Source: Alopecurus myosuroides (taxonomy: Eukaryota; Streptophyta; Magnoliopsida; Poales; Poaceae). From it: a stretch of 64,000 bases of DNA. A program made the position numbers and the translations under genes. Of this stretch, positions 48,801 through 60,521 are shown one piece after another. The notes below the pieces were generated by a model, which ran no database searches, was not told the origin of the DNA, and saw nothing but the letters and a program-made list of their open reading frames with translations. The stretch covers positions 48,183,682-48,247,681 of the forward strand of contig CM054059.1 of assembly GCA_028641055.1 (NCBI GenBank), written 5' to 3'. Numbering within the stretch: position 1 is the first letter of the stretch; every line of letters begins with the position of its first letter.

Positions 48801-49682
48801 ATCCACTGCATTCCACATTGTATATTTGTGACTGATACATTTTACCTCAAAGAAAAAACAAGAAAAATGGATGCGTACAAAATAGTGAAATTTCCTGTAC
48901 ATGAATAATTAAGCTCACCGTGTACCAATAGAACTATTTGTCACTTGTGTTTGTTCTCCTCCAAATAGCCTAGACAAGCCAAAATCAGCTATCTTTGGGA
49001 CCATATTATAATCCAGCAATACATTTTCTGGTTTTAAATCCAAATGGTACATAGGAATTTCCAATTCCTCGTGAAGGTATTTTAATCCCATGCATATCCC
49101 TTTAATTATGCCGTATCGTGTGGGCCAACCATGTCCACCAGATTCATCTGTAGAAAAAAAAGGAATTCTCGAAATTACATGTGAAGAACATTGTCTTAAT
49201 ATGCTAATCCATACAATTAGAGCAGTAGCGTACCAACAATATATTTGTCAAGGCTTCCATTATCCATATACTCGAGACAGAGTACTCTATGTGTCGTTTC
49301 AGCAAAAATCTGTGCCCCATTGTCGTACATGGGGTTCCGGCGAGTTTCATAGCAATATCCAACAACTCGCACAATATTGTTGTGTTTTTTCTTTTCATGG
49401 TTGCTAAACTCCTTCTTAAACTGCTCCTCATTATCCTCAAGTCGTGACATAGGCTTAAGCACCTTTACAGCAACCTTTTTCCCATCATTATAGACTCCCT
49501 GTTCACCGTAACGATATATATATAGCATATGCAAAGCAGCAAATTGGGTGTATATATACCCCTTTTAATGATTATTTTTTACTCAAATGAGTGAAGTGAT
49601 TAACACCTGTGAATTGATCGTGAAATTACTGAATAAATTAATCCATTTTCTGCATGTAATATATAAGTAATATTATGAGAGC

Positions 49683-49936
49683 AAGACTATGTTGTCTGTG
49701 GGTGGTTTGAACTCCTGTGTTTTTGGTTAGGTTAGAGGGGATGTCTATCGACAGGTTTTTGTCCCATAGAGGTGCTCGAGGTCGAGGACTTTCAGCGGGT
49801 TTCCTGTGCGATACCCCTGTTTTCTAGCTAGACTTGTTTCTTGTCCCTTTCTGTCTTCTAATTTCTCTGTTGTAAGAACCTGATATTTCTGTTATGCGAG
49901 TAATAGAAAGGGGCTAGCCCAGTTGGAAAGCAAAAA
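49683..49936 (+). pseudogene. LINE 3' UTR fragment at the left edge of unit D
   Basis: Identical in nature to the fragment at 39,304-39,557. It marks the second copy of the duplication junction. Confidence 0.85.
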
Positions 49937-50172
49937 TTGTATATGATTAACGTAGGATGTTTCTCCTTTCTGTCAGATTTTTTTTTACAAATCTATCTTT
50001 TTCATATGAGCTAGTTGTTTAATCTAAAAATACTATTCCACGATCAGAATTATAAAATATTGGTTAATGTGGTACGTCAACGGTGTGTATTTTCCAATAA
50101 AGGGGACAAATAGGAGCAATTTTTTTGTGATAGATAGAAAAATATATATATTTTTTACATACTAAGATGACG

Positions 50173-50203
50173 CCCTCGCAATTGCGAGGGTCACCTTACT
50201 AGT
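50173..50203 (+). mobile_element. Helitron-like 3' terminus (unit D)
   Basis: Same 18-bp palindrome and CTAGT end as at 20,424-20,454. Confidence 0.5.
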
Positions 50204-50382
50204 TATAGATAAAATATGAATAAAAAAACCGAAAAAAATAGACATTAACAGCAGAATTCTTCAGAGTAAGTAGCATCCATAGTATTCCAGCAGCATTCTT
50301 CAAAATCACGGCCGTGCTATGTCAATGTTGAACTGGTGATCAACCGCTGGTTACCTTGCCAGTACAAGGAGCTTCTGGAAAT

Positions 50383-53300
50383 CTAATCCATCATTTCCAC
50401 GATCCCGATTCCATCATCAAATCCAATAATGAGGCTGCATATGTAAGATGCCAGGTTAGATGTCTGGAGTGATATTTGACCCCAATCTGTTACATCCACA
50501 AGGTAGGAGGTTATATGCTTTAATCCCAACCGGAGCGTGTCTGCGCGAGATTGTGGAAATTGTTACACTAATTAAATAAGGTTTGTACTTTGCCGCCTGT
50601 TTTAAGTGTTAGGTGTATGACAGACCATGTAAATGAACAAAAAAGGCCAAACTGAGCATTGATTGGACCCGGAGAGCGGAAAGTACTCCCTCCGTTCAAC
50701 AGTAGATGACTTCCACATATCTATATATGGATGTATCTAGACATATTTTAGTGTCTAGATACATCCATATATAGATATGTGGAAGTCATCTATTGTTGAA
50801 CGGAGGGAATACCTTGCTAGCTCGATCTCTAAAAGAAACAAATATTACACCCATAGCTCCAATACAAAGTAGGATGCATAATTTTTTACCTTCTTGTCTC
50901 CTTCACGTATGCATAACCACCACGAGCCAGGCCGAGCTTAAAGTCAATCATGTTCTCACACCTGCAAAATAAGCCTTAGTTTATTCTTGAACTTTGTATC
51001 CTTTAGCAAATATGAAGTCCAGCACGAAGCAACAACTCCGTGAGTCCACAAATATAAGGAGCATATGCTTTTCGAGATATTTCTTCGCCCAAATATTTAT
51101 TTAATAATACGCGGTTAATAAAATTAAGAACAATATTGTTGGATTCATATTGTAAAGCCCTCTCAAATGGTACCAGTACCAGTTACATGGGATCAAATCC
51201 GAAGAAGGAGTCCAGGGCTCCTCTCGCGAAACCTAACTCCTCTCGCGTCGCCGCCCTCGGCGGCTCGGGGGGCCGCCGCCGCCCCGCCCTAGGCCACCCT
51301 CCGATGCTCCCACCCCTCGTCGTCGCCTGAGGAGTCGCCGGGATCTCCCCGGGTGGAGCCCGTGATGGTGGAGGCGAGGTGCTCTCCGCAGGACCGGGGG
51401 CGTGCGCGGCGCCGCGGGTGGCCGGATTGGTTGCCGCCGGGTGGATCTTGGGAGCAGCATCAGGGTGTCGTGGAGGAGAAGATCGGCGCTGCCGTCCTCG
51501 GGCGCGGCCGTGCCAACACCGAACAGAGGTGACGGGCACCCCCTCCAGCCATCCCGCCTTTCCACGTCGCGCCGGAGGTCAAGGAGGTTGGGCTCGGTGC
51601 CGATCTGGTCAGGAGACGGCCACTCCATGTGCGCGTCGGGCTTCTCCTGCGACTCGGCGTACCAGGCCTACATCGTGCGCGGCAGCGGCCGCGTGCAGGT
51701 CGTCGGCATCGACGGTACCCGCGTGTGCATGGCGCCGCGGGTGGCCAGGACTTCGGGGGCGGCATCGTGCCGTGTAGGAGGAGATCGGCGCTGCGGGCGG
51801 CCAGGAGCGGCATCGCGTGGGCTGCCTCCGACAGAGCCGGCGTGCTTCCTATGGCGGTGGTCAGCCCGGTCTTCCCGGTGCGATCTGTGGCGGCGTGGTG
51901 GCGGTGAGGGGCTGAGGTTGCCGACGGCGTTCCTCCGTGGGATGTTGTCGATGCCTTAGCACCGATGCTTGTGGTTGGACGATCCAAATGGTGGTTGATC
52001 CGGCGCCTTCGACGTTGATGAAGCGTGATGGATTCCGGGTGAAAACCTAGTCTCCGATTTCTCGGAGCCGGTGATGGCGACAATTGGAGTGTCGCTCCCT
52101 TCCTGAAGGCATCATCGAGGAAGCCCCGCGGCTCTTCACGTCAACTCCGGGGGAAATCCTTGATCCGTCGATCGGATGATGGTGGCGCTTCTACGTCGTT
52201 ACCTTCTTGGGGGCATCATTCTTGGAGGAGAGCGCCGATCGAAGGGACCAGAGGATGAGTAAGATGGTGGATGCAGGTTCTTCGAGGGTCTACGCGGCAT
52301 CGGCAACGTCGACTAGCTACCTTGCTTCGACCCGCTCCGGGGGAAACCCTAAATCTGGGATTCCCGGATTGGATGATGGTGACACCGCTGGTGTTGCTCT
52401 CCCTCTTGGGGGCATCATTTTGGAGTAGACGCCGGAGGTCCTAGAGAGGATGCGGTGTTTCTTCTACTGCATTCACAACGGCGGTTCATGACAGCTTGGT
52501 GCTGTGGGGTCTCGGTGTTATTTGCGTGATGTTGGACGCGCGCAGGGAGTTGGAGTCGTCTGGTGCCATGGTGGTATCGACGGCAGGTCTGACATGGTGG
52601 GTACTTTGATCGCTGTCCTGAAGACGGGTGAGCGGAAGACGGCGGCAGCTACTCTACGAGCGTGTATATCGGTACACGCTGCGGTGTGCTGGACCGATTA
52701 TGCCCCTTGCTCGCTATCGGGCGGCATGGAGAGGCCTTCGGTTTTTGGATGACGCGCGTTGGTGGGTTCTCAGAGTATCGGCTCTGGGATTGTCCACCCC
52801 CTTCATCAGTTTTGGTAGGCTTAGTTTGGTGGATTCACGTCTAGTTGTTTGATGTATCTGCTTGTAAGACAGTGCGATTTCTGTTCTATCTTTTAATAAA
52901 AACCGGCCGTGTGCATCATTTTGATGCAGAGGCTGGGGACAGACCTCCATTTCTAAAAAAAATGGTACCAGTTTATTATAAAATAATCCTCGTATTTTGG
53001 ACTAATAATTAGTTAATGTTGATTCTCAAAAATCACCTAGGCTTTATATTAAGATTGCTCACAATGAGGGTAACATAGCTGGTAACATAAGTGCCTCCTA
53101 GGCAAAAAAGATGACGTGGCACTCATTTAATGAGGAGAGAGCTGCTAGTGGTATCATAGGTAGATACCATAACATAACGCATTCCAAAACAAGATGTGTC
53201 TATAGCCTAATAAATATACAAGTATATAATACTACAAATATGTTACTACCCATTGTAGAATTAGTAACATAGACTAGTATCATATGCATGATACCAGTGT

Positions 53301-56300
53301 ATGATACTCCCCATTGTGACTAGTCTTATGGAGGGACGTTGTCCAGAAGAAAGATTGATCCCAGGCAGCATGCATTGTCCTTAATAAATTAAATGGACAC
53401 AATACTATTGTTTATTTCGATACTGCGGAACATATAAAGGTAATCCTACCAAAACTATCTATCGCTAGATCTTTCAGTTTAATCCTTAATTATTCTGATA
53501 AGTAGTGGCACTATGAGCTGGTCGTCGGGCAGATGTGTTTACGTCCTCAATATTTTCTGTCTAAGCTCAAAAGCTTTACCTGTAGTTAGTGCTCCCGCGA
53601 ATAGACACAACCAAGTCTTCTGAAGCTGTAATCAAACTCGGATGGTCCGGGTTGCAATTGACCACGCCAATAATGCAGCCGCCCCATGGGTTTTTCTGGA
53701 GCCAACTGAGTTGCCGAATACATCTCTTTGTGTTCAGATCCCAGATCTAATAAAGAAAATGGTGGAGTAGCATGCAGTTATACTTACAGAAATATAATTT
53801 ACAACATGAAACAATATTTGAACCGCAATGTGCATACGTATTATTATTAACTAGAGGAATACCCCGCGCGTTGCAGCGGGTATCCTTTTATGAACTCTAT
53901 TGTGAGAATGCAAACGACTAAGACGCATGAAATCTGAATTTGTCTACATGAACATGCATGATTGTATGATATGCTATGCATGTTGCAACGTTTTCTTTTG
54001 GAAATTGCTTAAAAACTTACATATAGAATAACACTTAATAGTTACATGTGTTCTGATCGTTGAAAAAATTGGTAGAACATTTTCTTAGTTGGTTGAATCG
54101 ACCAAGCGTTAATATAATTAACGATGAGATAGATTGCATGGGGAGTTAGTCAAACAATGATATGGACAATTAGATGGATACAATAATGGATGCTAGTACA
54201 TATTAATGGGATAGGGTGGAAAATTGGTTGGTTGGAAGGATGGATGAGGTGGACAATTGATTGGTGGAAAGGATAGATGATGTGGATAGCTTGCATGTTG
54301 AGCTAGAAAAATCATAAATGCAAGTTAGTGGGGTTTTGCTTTATAAGAAGTATAGATTTATTACAAGGTCATACTTGTGCAATCCCTGTTGACGATCCTG
54401 TAACCAGATACTCTCGACCACCACCTGGTGAGAAAAAATCAACACAGATCTGCAGACCCTCAATGCAGTTGAATGTGTGCACAGATTGGGAAGAGGAAAT
54501 GTCCCATATCTGTGAATGTCAAACGTAAGTTCTGGTTAGATATAAATAACTGTTAGCCACCTCCATTTCAACAGCTTGAGAAAAACTTGAAGTGAGCTCA
54601 TAGTTCCGATTGCATGGGAAAAAGGAGGAATTAACCTTTGCTGTGCCATCTTTTGAAACACTGGCAAAGGTGTTGCTTCGTAGCGGGTTAAACATGACCT
54701 GCGACACATTGTCTGTGTGTTCCTGGAACATGCCAACAACTTCCCAGTCTCTCTCCCAGTTCCAAATTTTGATTGTGCCGGTATTCGATGCTGACAGCAA
54801 AAGTGGCTCACTTGGGTGAAGTGCCAGTGATTCGACCCAACTACCATGAGCTTTGAATACTCTCAGCTGGTCCATTAAAGGACATGTAAGTACGTGGATG
54901 TCTCCGTTGCCGCTACCTGCCACAATCCATTGCCTTCGTGCAATGAATCTCGCAGAAAGAATCCAATGTCTATCAGCCTGCACCAGATCTAAGTCCTGTG
55001 TGTTGTTTCGCGATGTCACTTGTGCCTGCCGAGATGCATGGATACAAGTTGGTTCAGGGCATGTATGCGATAAAAAAATACTTTTAAATTCCATACGTGG
55101 ATGCAGCTAGTTACCAACCTGGGTCTGGTAGTCCCAAATGCACGTATACCCATTAGAATGACCGGTCAAAATCCTGCAAGACACAAGAGGATACTTCACC
55201 GTAATTTTAAAACTGACAACTTTTCATGAACTCTTAGCACATTGTCCCGCACCAGAAGGACAAGTGGTCACTGTTACACTGTCACAAAAAATGGAACAGT
55301 AAACCTTTTTGTGCAGGCTATATTTTTGTATGATATTTTCTTGTTGCTCATGCTATTACATGATACTTTTCCATTTTCATTGATTAAGAAGAAGGTTTAG
55401 TTTGTTTACAAAAGAGGTGTGAAGACAAAATAGGATGTGCCAACACAAACGACATACTCTCGCGACATTACAATACTCGAAGCCTCGTCCTTCATCTTAT
55501 TAAGAAATGTCATTGACGTAGCCGATTGGTTTTGAAAAACTCAAACATTTCACACTTTCCAAACCCCCCAACAAACGCGCATAACAAGTGATGCCACTTC
55601 CTTCCGTCGTTGGTTTACTCGAATAATCCACCGTCATATACTTGCAAGGATTGACACACATGGTTCCTACCGGTGGCGCCAAATGTTGGTGTTTTAAACT
55701 GAAAATATTTTTTATAGGGTAGTTTGTGGCCACGACCCGATAGATTGCACACACAAGACACAACTACTTTTACATGTTCGGTCCATGGAAAATACATGTA
55801 ACAAATATAGTCCGGTTTGTGGTGGACGGAATATATATGTGTAAGCAAAATATGAGAGTAGATGTCGATTGAGCGCGATCATATCCCTCCTTATATAGCT
55901 GGCAACGGGTAGGATTATAGCTCCCTATGGATGCACAGATAGGCTAGTATTCATTACGAGATGTAAGCAAAATATCCTCAGTAGATTTGGTCATCGTCTT
56001 GTGCTCCAAGTCAGGACGGTGCACATAGTACTCAATATGTTGGTATGACTCATGCAACTATTATGGGTTGTGTAGCCCTCATGTATCACACAGTAGTCCA
56101 TATACTTGTCAATGGGCACAAATTCGCTGACTTCAAAGAGTTAAGTCATGGACCGAGTTTTCCATTTTGGATGTTGTCCATTCTTCATCCAAAGGTGGTC
56201 GTCTTACTTTTTAACATAATTGTTATCTCAAGTCTTGGTTAAACATGCATTTTTTACTTTTTTATATACTACAATATATTTTATCAATGTGCTACTGACA

Positions 56301-59300
56301 TATATACATTAAAAATGAAAAATAATTATCTTGATATCTGCAACTAAACTTTCTCAATTGTACAAGTTTCCTATGGTATACTGTTTACGTGAAGAAAGAT
56401 AAAACAGGTTTAGTGTACAAGATAAAACGTGCAAATTCTTTACAAGATGAACATTCCTTAGAATATATATACTCACTCTTCACCAAACAAGTAATACAAT
56501 AAGACATTAACTTACCAAGACTCCGTTGGATGCACATCCATTGCAAATGTTACCGGATAACGATCCTTACAATATATTATCTAAAAAAAATGGTTGGAAA
56601 AACCTTAGGAACAAATAATTAATTTAAGCAAAGATGCACTTATGCAAGAGAGCTCTAACTATCACCTTTATTCGTGGTTGGATTGGCTGCCAGGTAATAA
56701 ACACGCATCAAACATAGAAAAACAAAGGAACAATGTCACATAAAACATGTATCACATATAGTAATGAAGTTAATTAGTTTTGCTAAAAGGCTTTCATTAA
56801 ATAACCTCAGATATCATCGTGGGTTCACAAATAGCCATCAGTGTTGCCTCATGCACATGGCCTCGCCTAAAAACGTAGTCTTCCACGCTCTTTATTTCGG
56901 CATCCACTAAACATGTCTCTAGGATCATGGAAAGTGATTCCATATTTGTCGGTGGTTGCTCCTGTTTCTCCATGGTTACAATGTAGGTGCATGTGGACCT
57001 TGGTGGCAGAGTGCCGTTAAGTGGCGATAGTCCATAGAAGTAACTATCTGGATTTCTTGGTACACACCTAAATGCGACATGCTGATATGTCTTGTTTGTT
57101 AGGCGTAGTGGGCATGATATCAACTTGTTTGGCTCGAAGAGGAAGTGGAGCCGGCTGGTATGGACATCTAGCAACTCGCATACTATCTTCTTAGATGCAG
57201 TCGACGACCTTGTCCCAGAGGAAATGCTAGGAATCGTCTATGTTAAAGAAGAATCCTCCCAGTTATTAACACAAATGTTTCTATACAAAAATAACATTAT
57301 GAAGAGAGACATATTGTACACAATACATACTACACTTTCATTTTATGATTTCCCACTAATCCCTGCTTTGATTGTCAATATTATTTTCAATCATGACCAT
57401 TCTATGGCGTTCTCTCGTTGAACGAGTGAGTTGTTCTTCCTACTATTGTGAATTTCAAGTATTTGTTCTTGTTCTGTTGAGAAGATGTTCCTAAATTATT
57501 ATACATGAATGATGATGCATTGTTCCAACACTGTAATGTATTATTATGAACATATTTTCTCCTCCATACGTGTTCATGCATATATAAGTAGCACAAAGAG
57601 GTTAGGAAACCGAGTTATGATAAAATTATAATTTCACAATGTACGATTAATGCTTCATGTGTTCAAGCCTACTTGTCTTAGATAGAGCATCTCCTAGTGA
57701 AACATACACAAAATAATTAAGTCTATACAAATTGCATGGTGTTCTTTAGAGACCGTAGGGTCTCATCTTCCAAGTAGAATCATGACTGGTCATCCCCGCT
57801 ACCATATTATGTAAGATGTGTGAAATATATTTCATACTCATTAATATGTGGTATGCAAAAATAAAAGAGAAGAACTGTAAAACCAGAAACAAATGAGGAT
57901 AATGAATCGTACCTGATGAATCACCGAGACTGGTTCATTTCCTAACGAATGAGGATTATGAATCGTAGTGTCTGTCTCATTAACATTATTAACGACAACC
58001 CCTATACTCAGTGTTTCGTACTCCAGACAGCTTAAAGCTATTTCGATACATCTTTTTACATGTACTAGCAACTCACAGAATATCTTCTTAGGTGCATTCA
58101 GCAAATTGCTCCGAGAGGATATGACATGGCTCGTCTATATTGAAGAAGAATCTTCCCGGTTAGTTAATACAAATGATGTTGTAAAAATGTAAAATTATGC
58201 TGAGAGACAAACTGTACACTATATATTATACTATCATTTCAAGATTTCTCGTTAATATTAACCTTTTTCCTCAACATTATTTTTGGTCATGACCATTCTA
58301 TGGTGTTTTAAGTTCGAAGCAGTGGGTAATTATTCCCATTTTAAGTGGAACCAGTAGGTAATTATTCCCACTATTCTGAATGATAATGTTTCATGTAGTG
58401 TCTTTCTCGTTCTCTTGACCATATATTTCCTAACTTATTGCATCTAACTGATTGCATCTAACTGATGTTGCATTGTTTAAACCTTTTAACTTAATTTTCT
58501 GATCATATTTTCTTTCCCATAATTGCTCAAGAGTAAATAAGTTGCATACCTAAGAAATCTATCTATATATGTATGTAGACAAAAACATCTGATAGAGTGT
58601 GACTTTCACAATGTACTATTAAGCCTCACGTGTTTATACTCATTTATATTTGGTATGAAAAAAATAGAAGAGAAGAAACATAAAACCAGAAACAAATGAG
58701 GATAAGGAATCACACCCGGTGAATAGCTAACCCTGGTTCATTTCCTAACGAATGAGGATAGTGAAACATAGCCTCTGTCTCGTTCAAATAATTGACGATA
58801 AGCCCTATACTTGGCCTTTTGTGTCGATCCCTCTCCAAACAGCTTAAAGCTATTTCGACACATTTTTTACTTGATTTGACTTGATCTCATACATTGATGT
58901 TTTGTATAGCCTCTTCTCCCACTTCTTGTATACCTAGAAATTAGAACATTAGAGAGAACAATATATTAGAAAGAACATACTATAATTTGTGATAGGTATA
59001 CAAATTAGCCTCAGTAAAGGACACTTTATTTACACGTTTAGTGAATTCCTCGGAAGTCATTTCACTGACTCGGAAGTATTCCTCGGGTCCTGTAATTATC
59101 TTTATGATTACCACACCCAGGCTGAATATGTCGAACTTATTTGAGATTATACCATTGTCGATGTATTCAGGTGATTGGTATCCACTGCATTCCACATTGT
59201 ATATTTGTGACTGATACATTTTACCTCAAAGAAAAAACAAGAAAAATGGATGCGTACAAAATAGTGAAATTTCCTGTACATGAATAATTAAGCTCACCGT

Positions 59301-60275
59301 GTACCAATAGAACTATTTGTCACTTGTGTTTGTTCTCCTCCAAATAGCCTAGACAAGCCAAAATCAGCTATCTTTGGGACCATATTATAATCCAGCAATA
59401 CATTTTCTGGTTTTAAATCCAAATGGTACATAGGAATTTCCAATTCCTCGTGAAGGTATTTTAATCCCATGCATATCCCTTTAATTATGCCGTATCGTGT
59501 GGGCCAACCATGTCCACCAGATTCATCTGTAGAAAAAAAAGGAATTCTCGAAATTACATGTGAAGAACAGTGTCTTAATATGCTAATCCATACAATTAGA
59601 GCAGTAGCGTACCAACAATATATTTGTCAAGGCTTCCATTATCCATATACTCGAGACAGAGTACTCTATGTGTCGTTTCAGCAAAAATCTGTGCCCCATT
59701 GTCGTACATGGGGTTCCGGCGAGTTTCATAGCAATATCCAACAACTCGCACAATATTGTTGTGTTTTTTCTTTTCATGGTTGCTAAACTCCTTCTTAAAC
59801 TGCTCCTCATTATCCTCAAGTCGTGACATAGGCTTAAGCACCTTTACAGCAACCTTTTTCCCATCATTATAGACTCCCTGTTCACCGTAACGATATATAT
59901 ATAGCATATGCAATGCAGCAAATTGGGTGTATATATACCCCTTTTAATGATTATTTTTTACTCAAATGAGTGAAGTGATTAACAATTGTGAATTGATCGT
60001 GAAATTACTGAATAAATTAATCCATTTTCTGCATGTAATATATAAGTAATATTATGAGAGCAAGAATAATGATTTTTTCGCCTAATAAGCATATGACGTG
60101 CGGTGTACGTGAACTCACAAATATGGCACATATTCTAGCTCTGGTTGGACAACCGTACCTTGAAAACGTCTCCAGAGGAACCACTACCAAGTTTCCGTTC
60201 TTGAGAGAAACCATCTGTAATTTCTTCCAATATGTGGAACGGCACAGCCGTTGGCTCCTCAGATGCATGGTCCAT
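50383..60275 (-). CDS. Kinase-MSP-WD40 fusion protein, copy D (one-base frameshift as sequenced)
   Basis: Fifteen exons with GT-AG sites: 60159-60275, 59613-59877, 59298-59526, 59034-59184, 58716-58933, 57913-58134, 56806-57237, 56666-56686, 56516-56565, 55119-55173, 54636-55025, 54375-54509, 53580-53746, 50890-50961 and 50383-50434. Phases agree throughout, giving 858 codons if one A lost from a run in exon 5 (six Ts at 58,863-58,868; seven in A, B and C) is discounted. Residues 1-300 are a kinase: GSGSSG loop, VAVK (K51), HLDLKPEN (non-RD) and DFG. Residues 328-401 repeat the kinase tail, 402-545 hold an MSP domain (LHFLFEPNK, CPLRLTN), and 553-858 are WD40 repeats like coatomer beta-prime (SARFIARRQW, FKAHGSWVESLALHPSEP, NTFASVSKDGT). 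There is no signal peptide or membrane span. A TAA lies just before the start codon. Kinase-MSP proteins such as Snn3-D1 are known in Aegilops. A role in pathogen response is inference. Confidence 0.8.
50686..50809. mobile_element. Stowaway-type MITE (unit D, intron 14)
   Basis: Same near-palindromic element as at 20,930-21,053, with TA at both sides. Confidence 0.85.
51177..52959 (+). mobile_element. Non-LTR-type retroposon, 1.78 kb (unit D)
   Basis: Same insertion as at 40,798-42,579, with AAATGGTACCAG at 51,165-51,176 and 52,960-52,971. The A-tail is one base longer than in C and two longer than in B. Confidence 0.8.
53053..53325. mobile_element. Tourist-like MITE, unit D
   Basis: Same element as at 32,293-32,565. 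Confidence 0.5.
53850..54356 (-). mobile_element. Helitron, 507 bp (unit D)
   Basis: Same TC...CTAGT element as in units B and C, in intron 12 of copy D. Confidence 0.8.
55684..56245 (-). mobile_element. LTR fragment with primer site, unit D
   Basis: Same element as at 34,925-35,486, in intron 9. Its TATATAAGG core (near 55,890) faces the WD40 half of the gene on the same strand, so it could in principle act as an internal promoter. Confidence 0.5.
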
Positions 60276-60521
60276 TTATTGGCTTTCTCTGGTTGAAGAA
60301 AATGAGATGGTTTCTCCAAGGTGGTATATGTTTATATTTAAGTGGTGAATAAGATTACGATCAATTTGTAGTTGCTCTTCGCCCTGTGGATATTTACCAA
60401 AAGAACAATCAAGCTTGCAAAAATCGTTGATTCAGGCTTTTTATTTTGCAAATATGGCGCATAAGAGCATGTGTGGAATTTAGAAACAATTAATTCTGAC
60501 GATAGTTCCTGTTAGAATGTA

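Larger units (their letters stand above)
40004..49498 (-). pseudogene. Kinase-MSP-WD40 fusion gene, copy C (exon 1 and promoter missing)
   Basis: Exons 2 to 15 are complete and open. They include 49234-49498, 48919-49147, 48655-48805, 48336-48554 (219 bp, in frame, unlike copy D), and so on to the stop codon at 40004-40006. The 39-codon exon 1 with the Gly-rich loop is missing because the unit boundary at 49,682 lies in intron 1; LINE 3' UTR replaces the 5' flank. A Met at 49,532-49,534 in the intron-1 tail is in frame through exon 2 and keeps the VAVK lysine. The copy could be expressed only from a foreign promoter or by read-through from copy D, which lies upstream on the same strand. Retroposon, MITE and Helitron insertions sit in its introns. 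Confidence 0.8.
39304..49682 (-). repeat. Tandem segmental repeat, unit C (complete, 10,379 bp)
   Basis: This unit begins with LINE 3' UTR sequence and ends in kinase intron 1. The next unit starts at 49,683 with the same sequence. AAGA at both junctions (39,304-39,307 and 49,683-49,686) is shared by the two parental edges (LINE tail at 19,931 and intron 1 at 60,062), a 4-bp microhomology. C and D differ by scattered single bases and by a few one-base indels. Confidence 0.95.
49683..60061 (-). repeat. Tandem segmental repeat, unit D (10,379 bp)
   Basis: Nearly identical to unit C. At its right edge the sequence does not return to LINE; it continues into exon 1 and the promoter of the fusion gene, so it is the last and only complete unit of the recent array. 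Confidence 0.95.

Noticed and set aside
48601..48840. Frame starting MYQSQIYNVEC taken as a separate small protein
   Set aside because: The first part is intronic; exon 4 begins after the CAG inside it, which restores the kinase SPEY region in phase.
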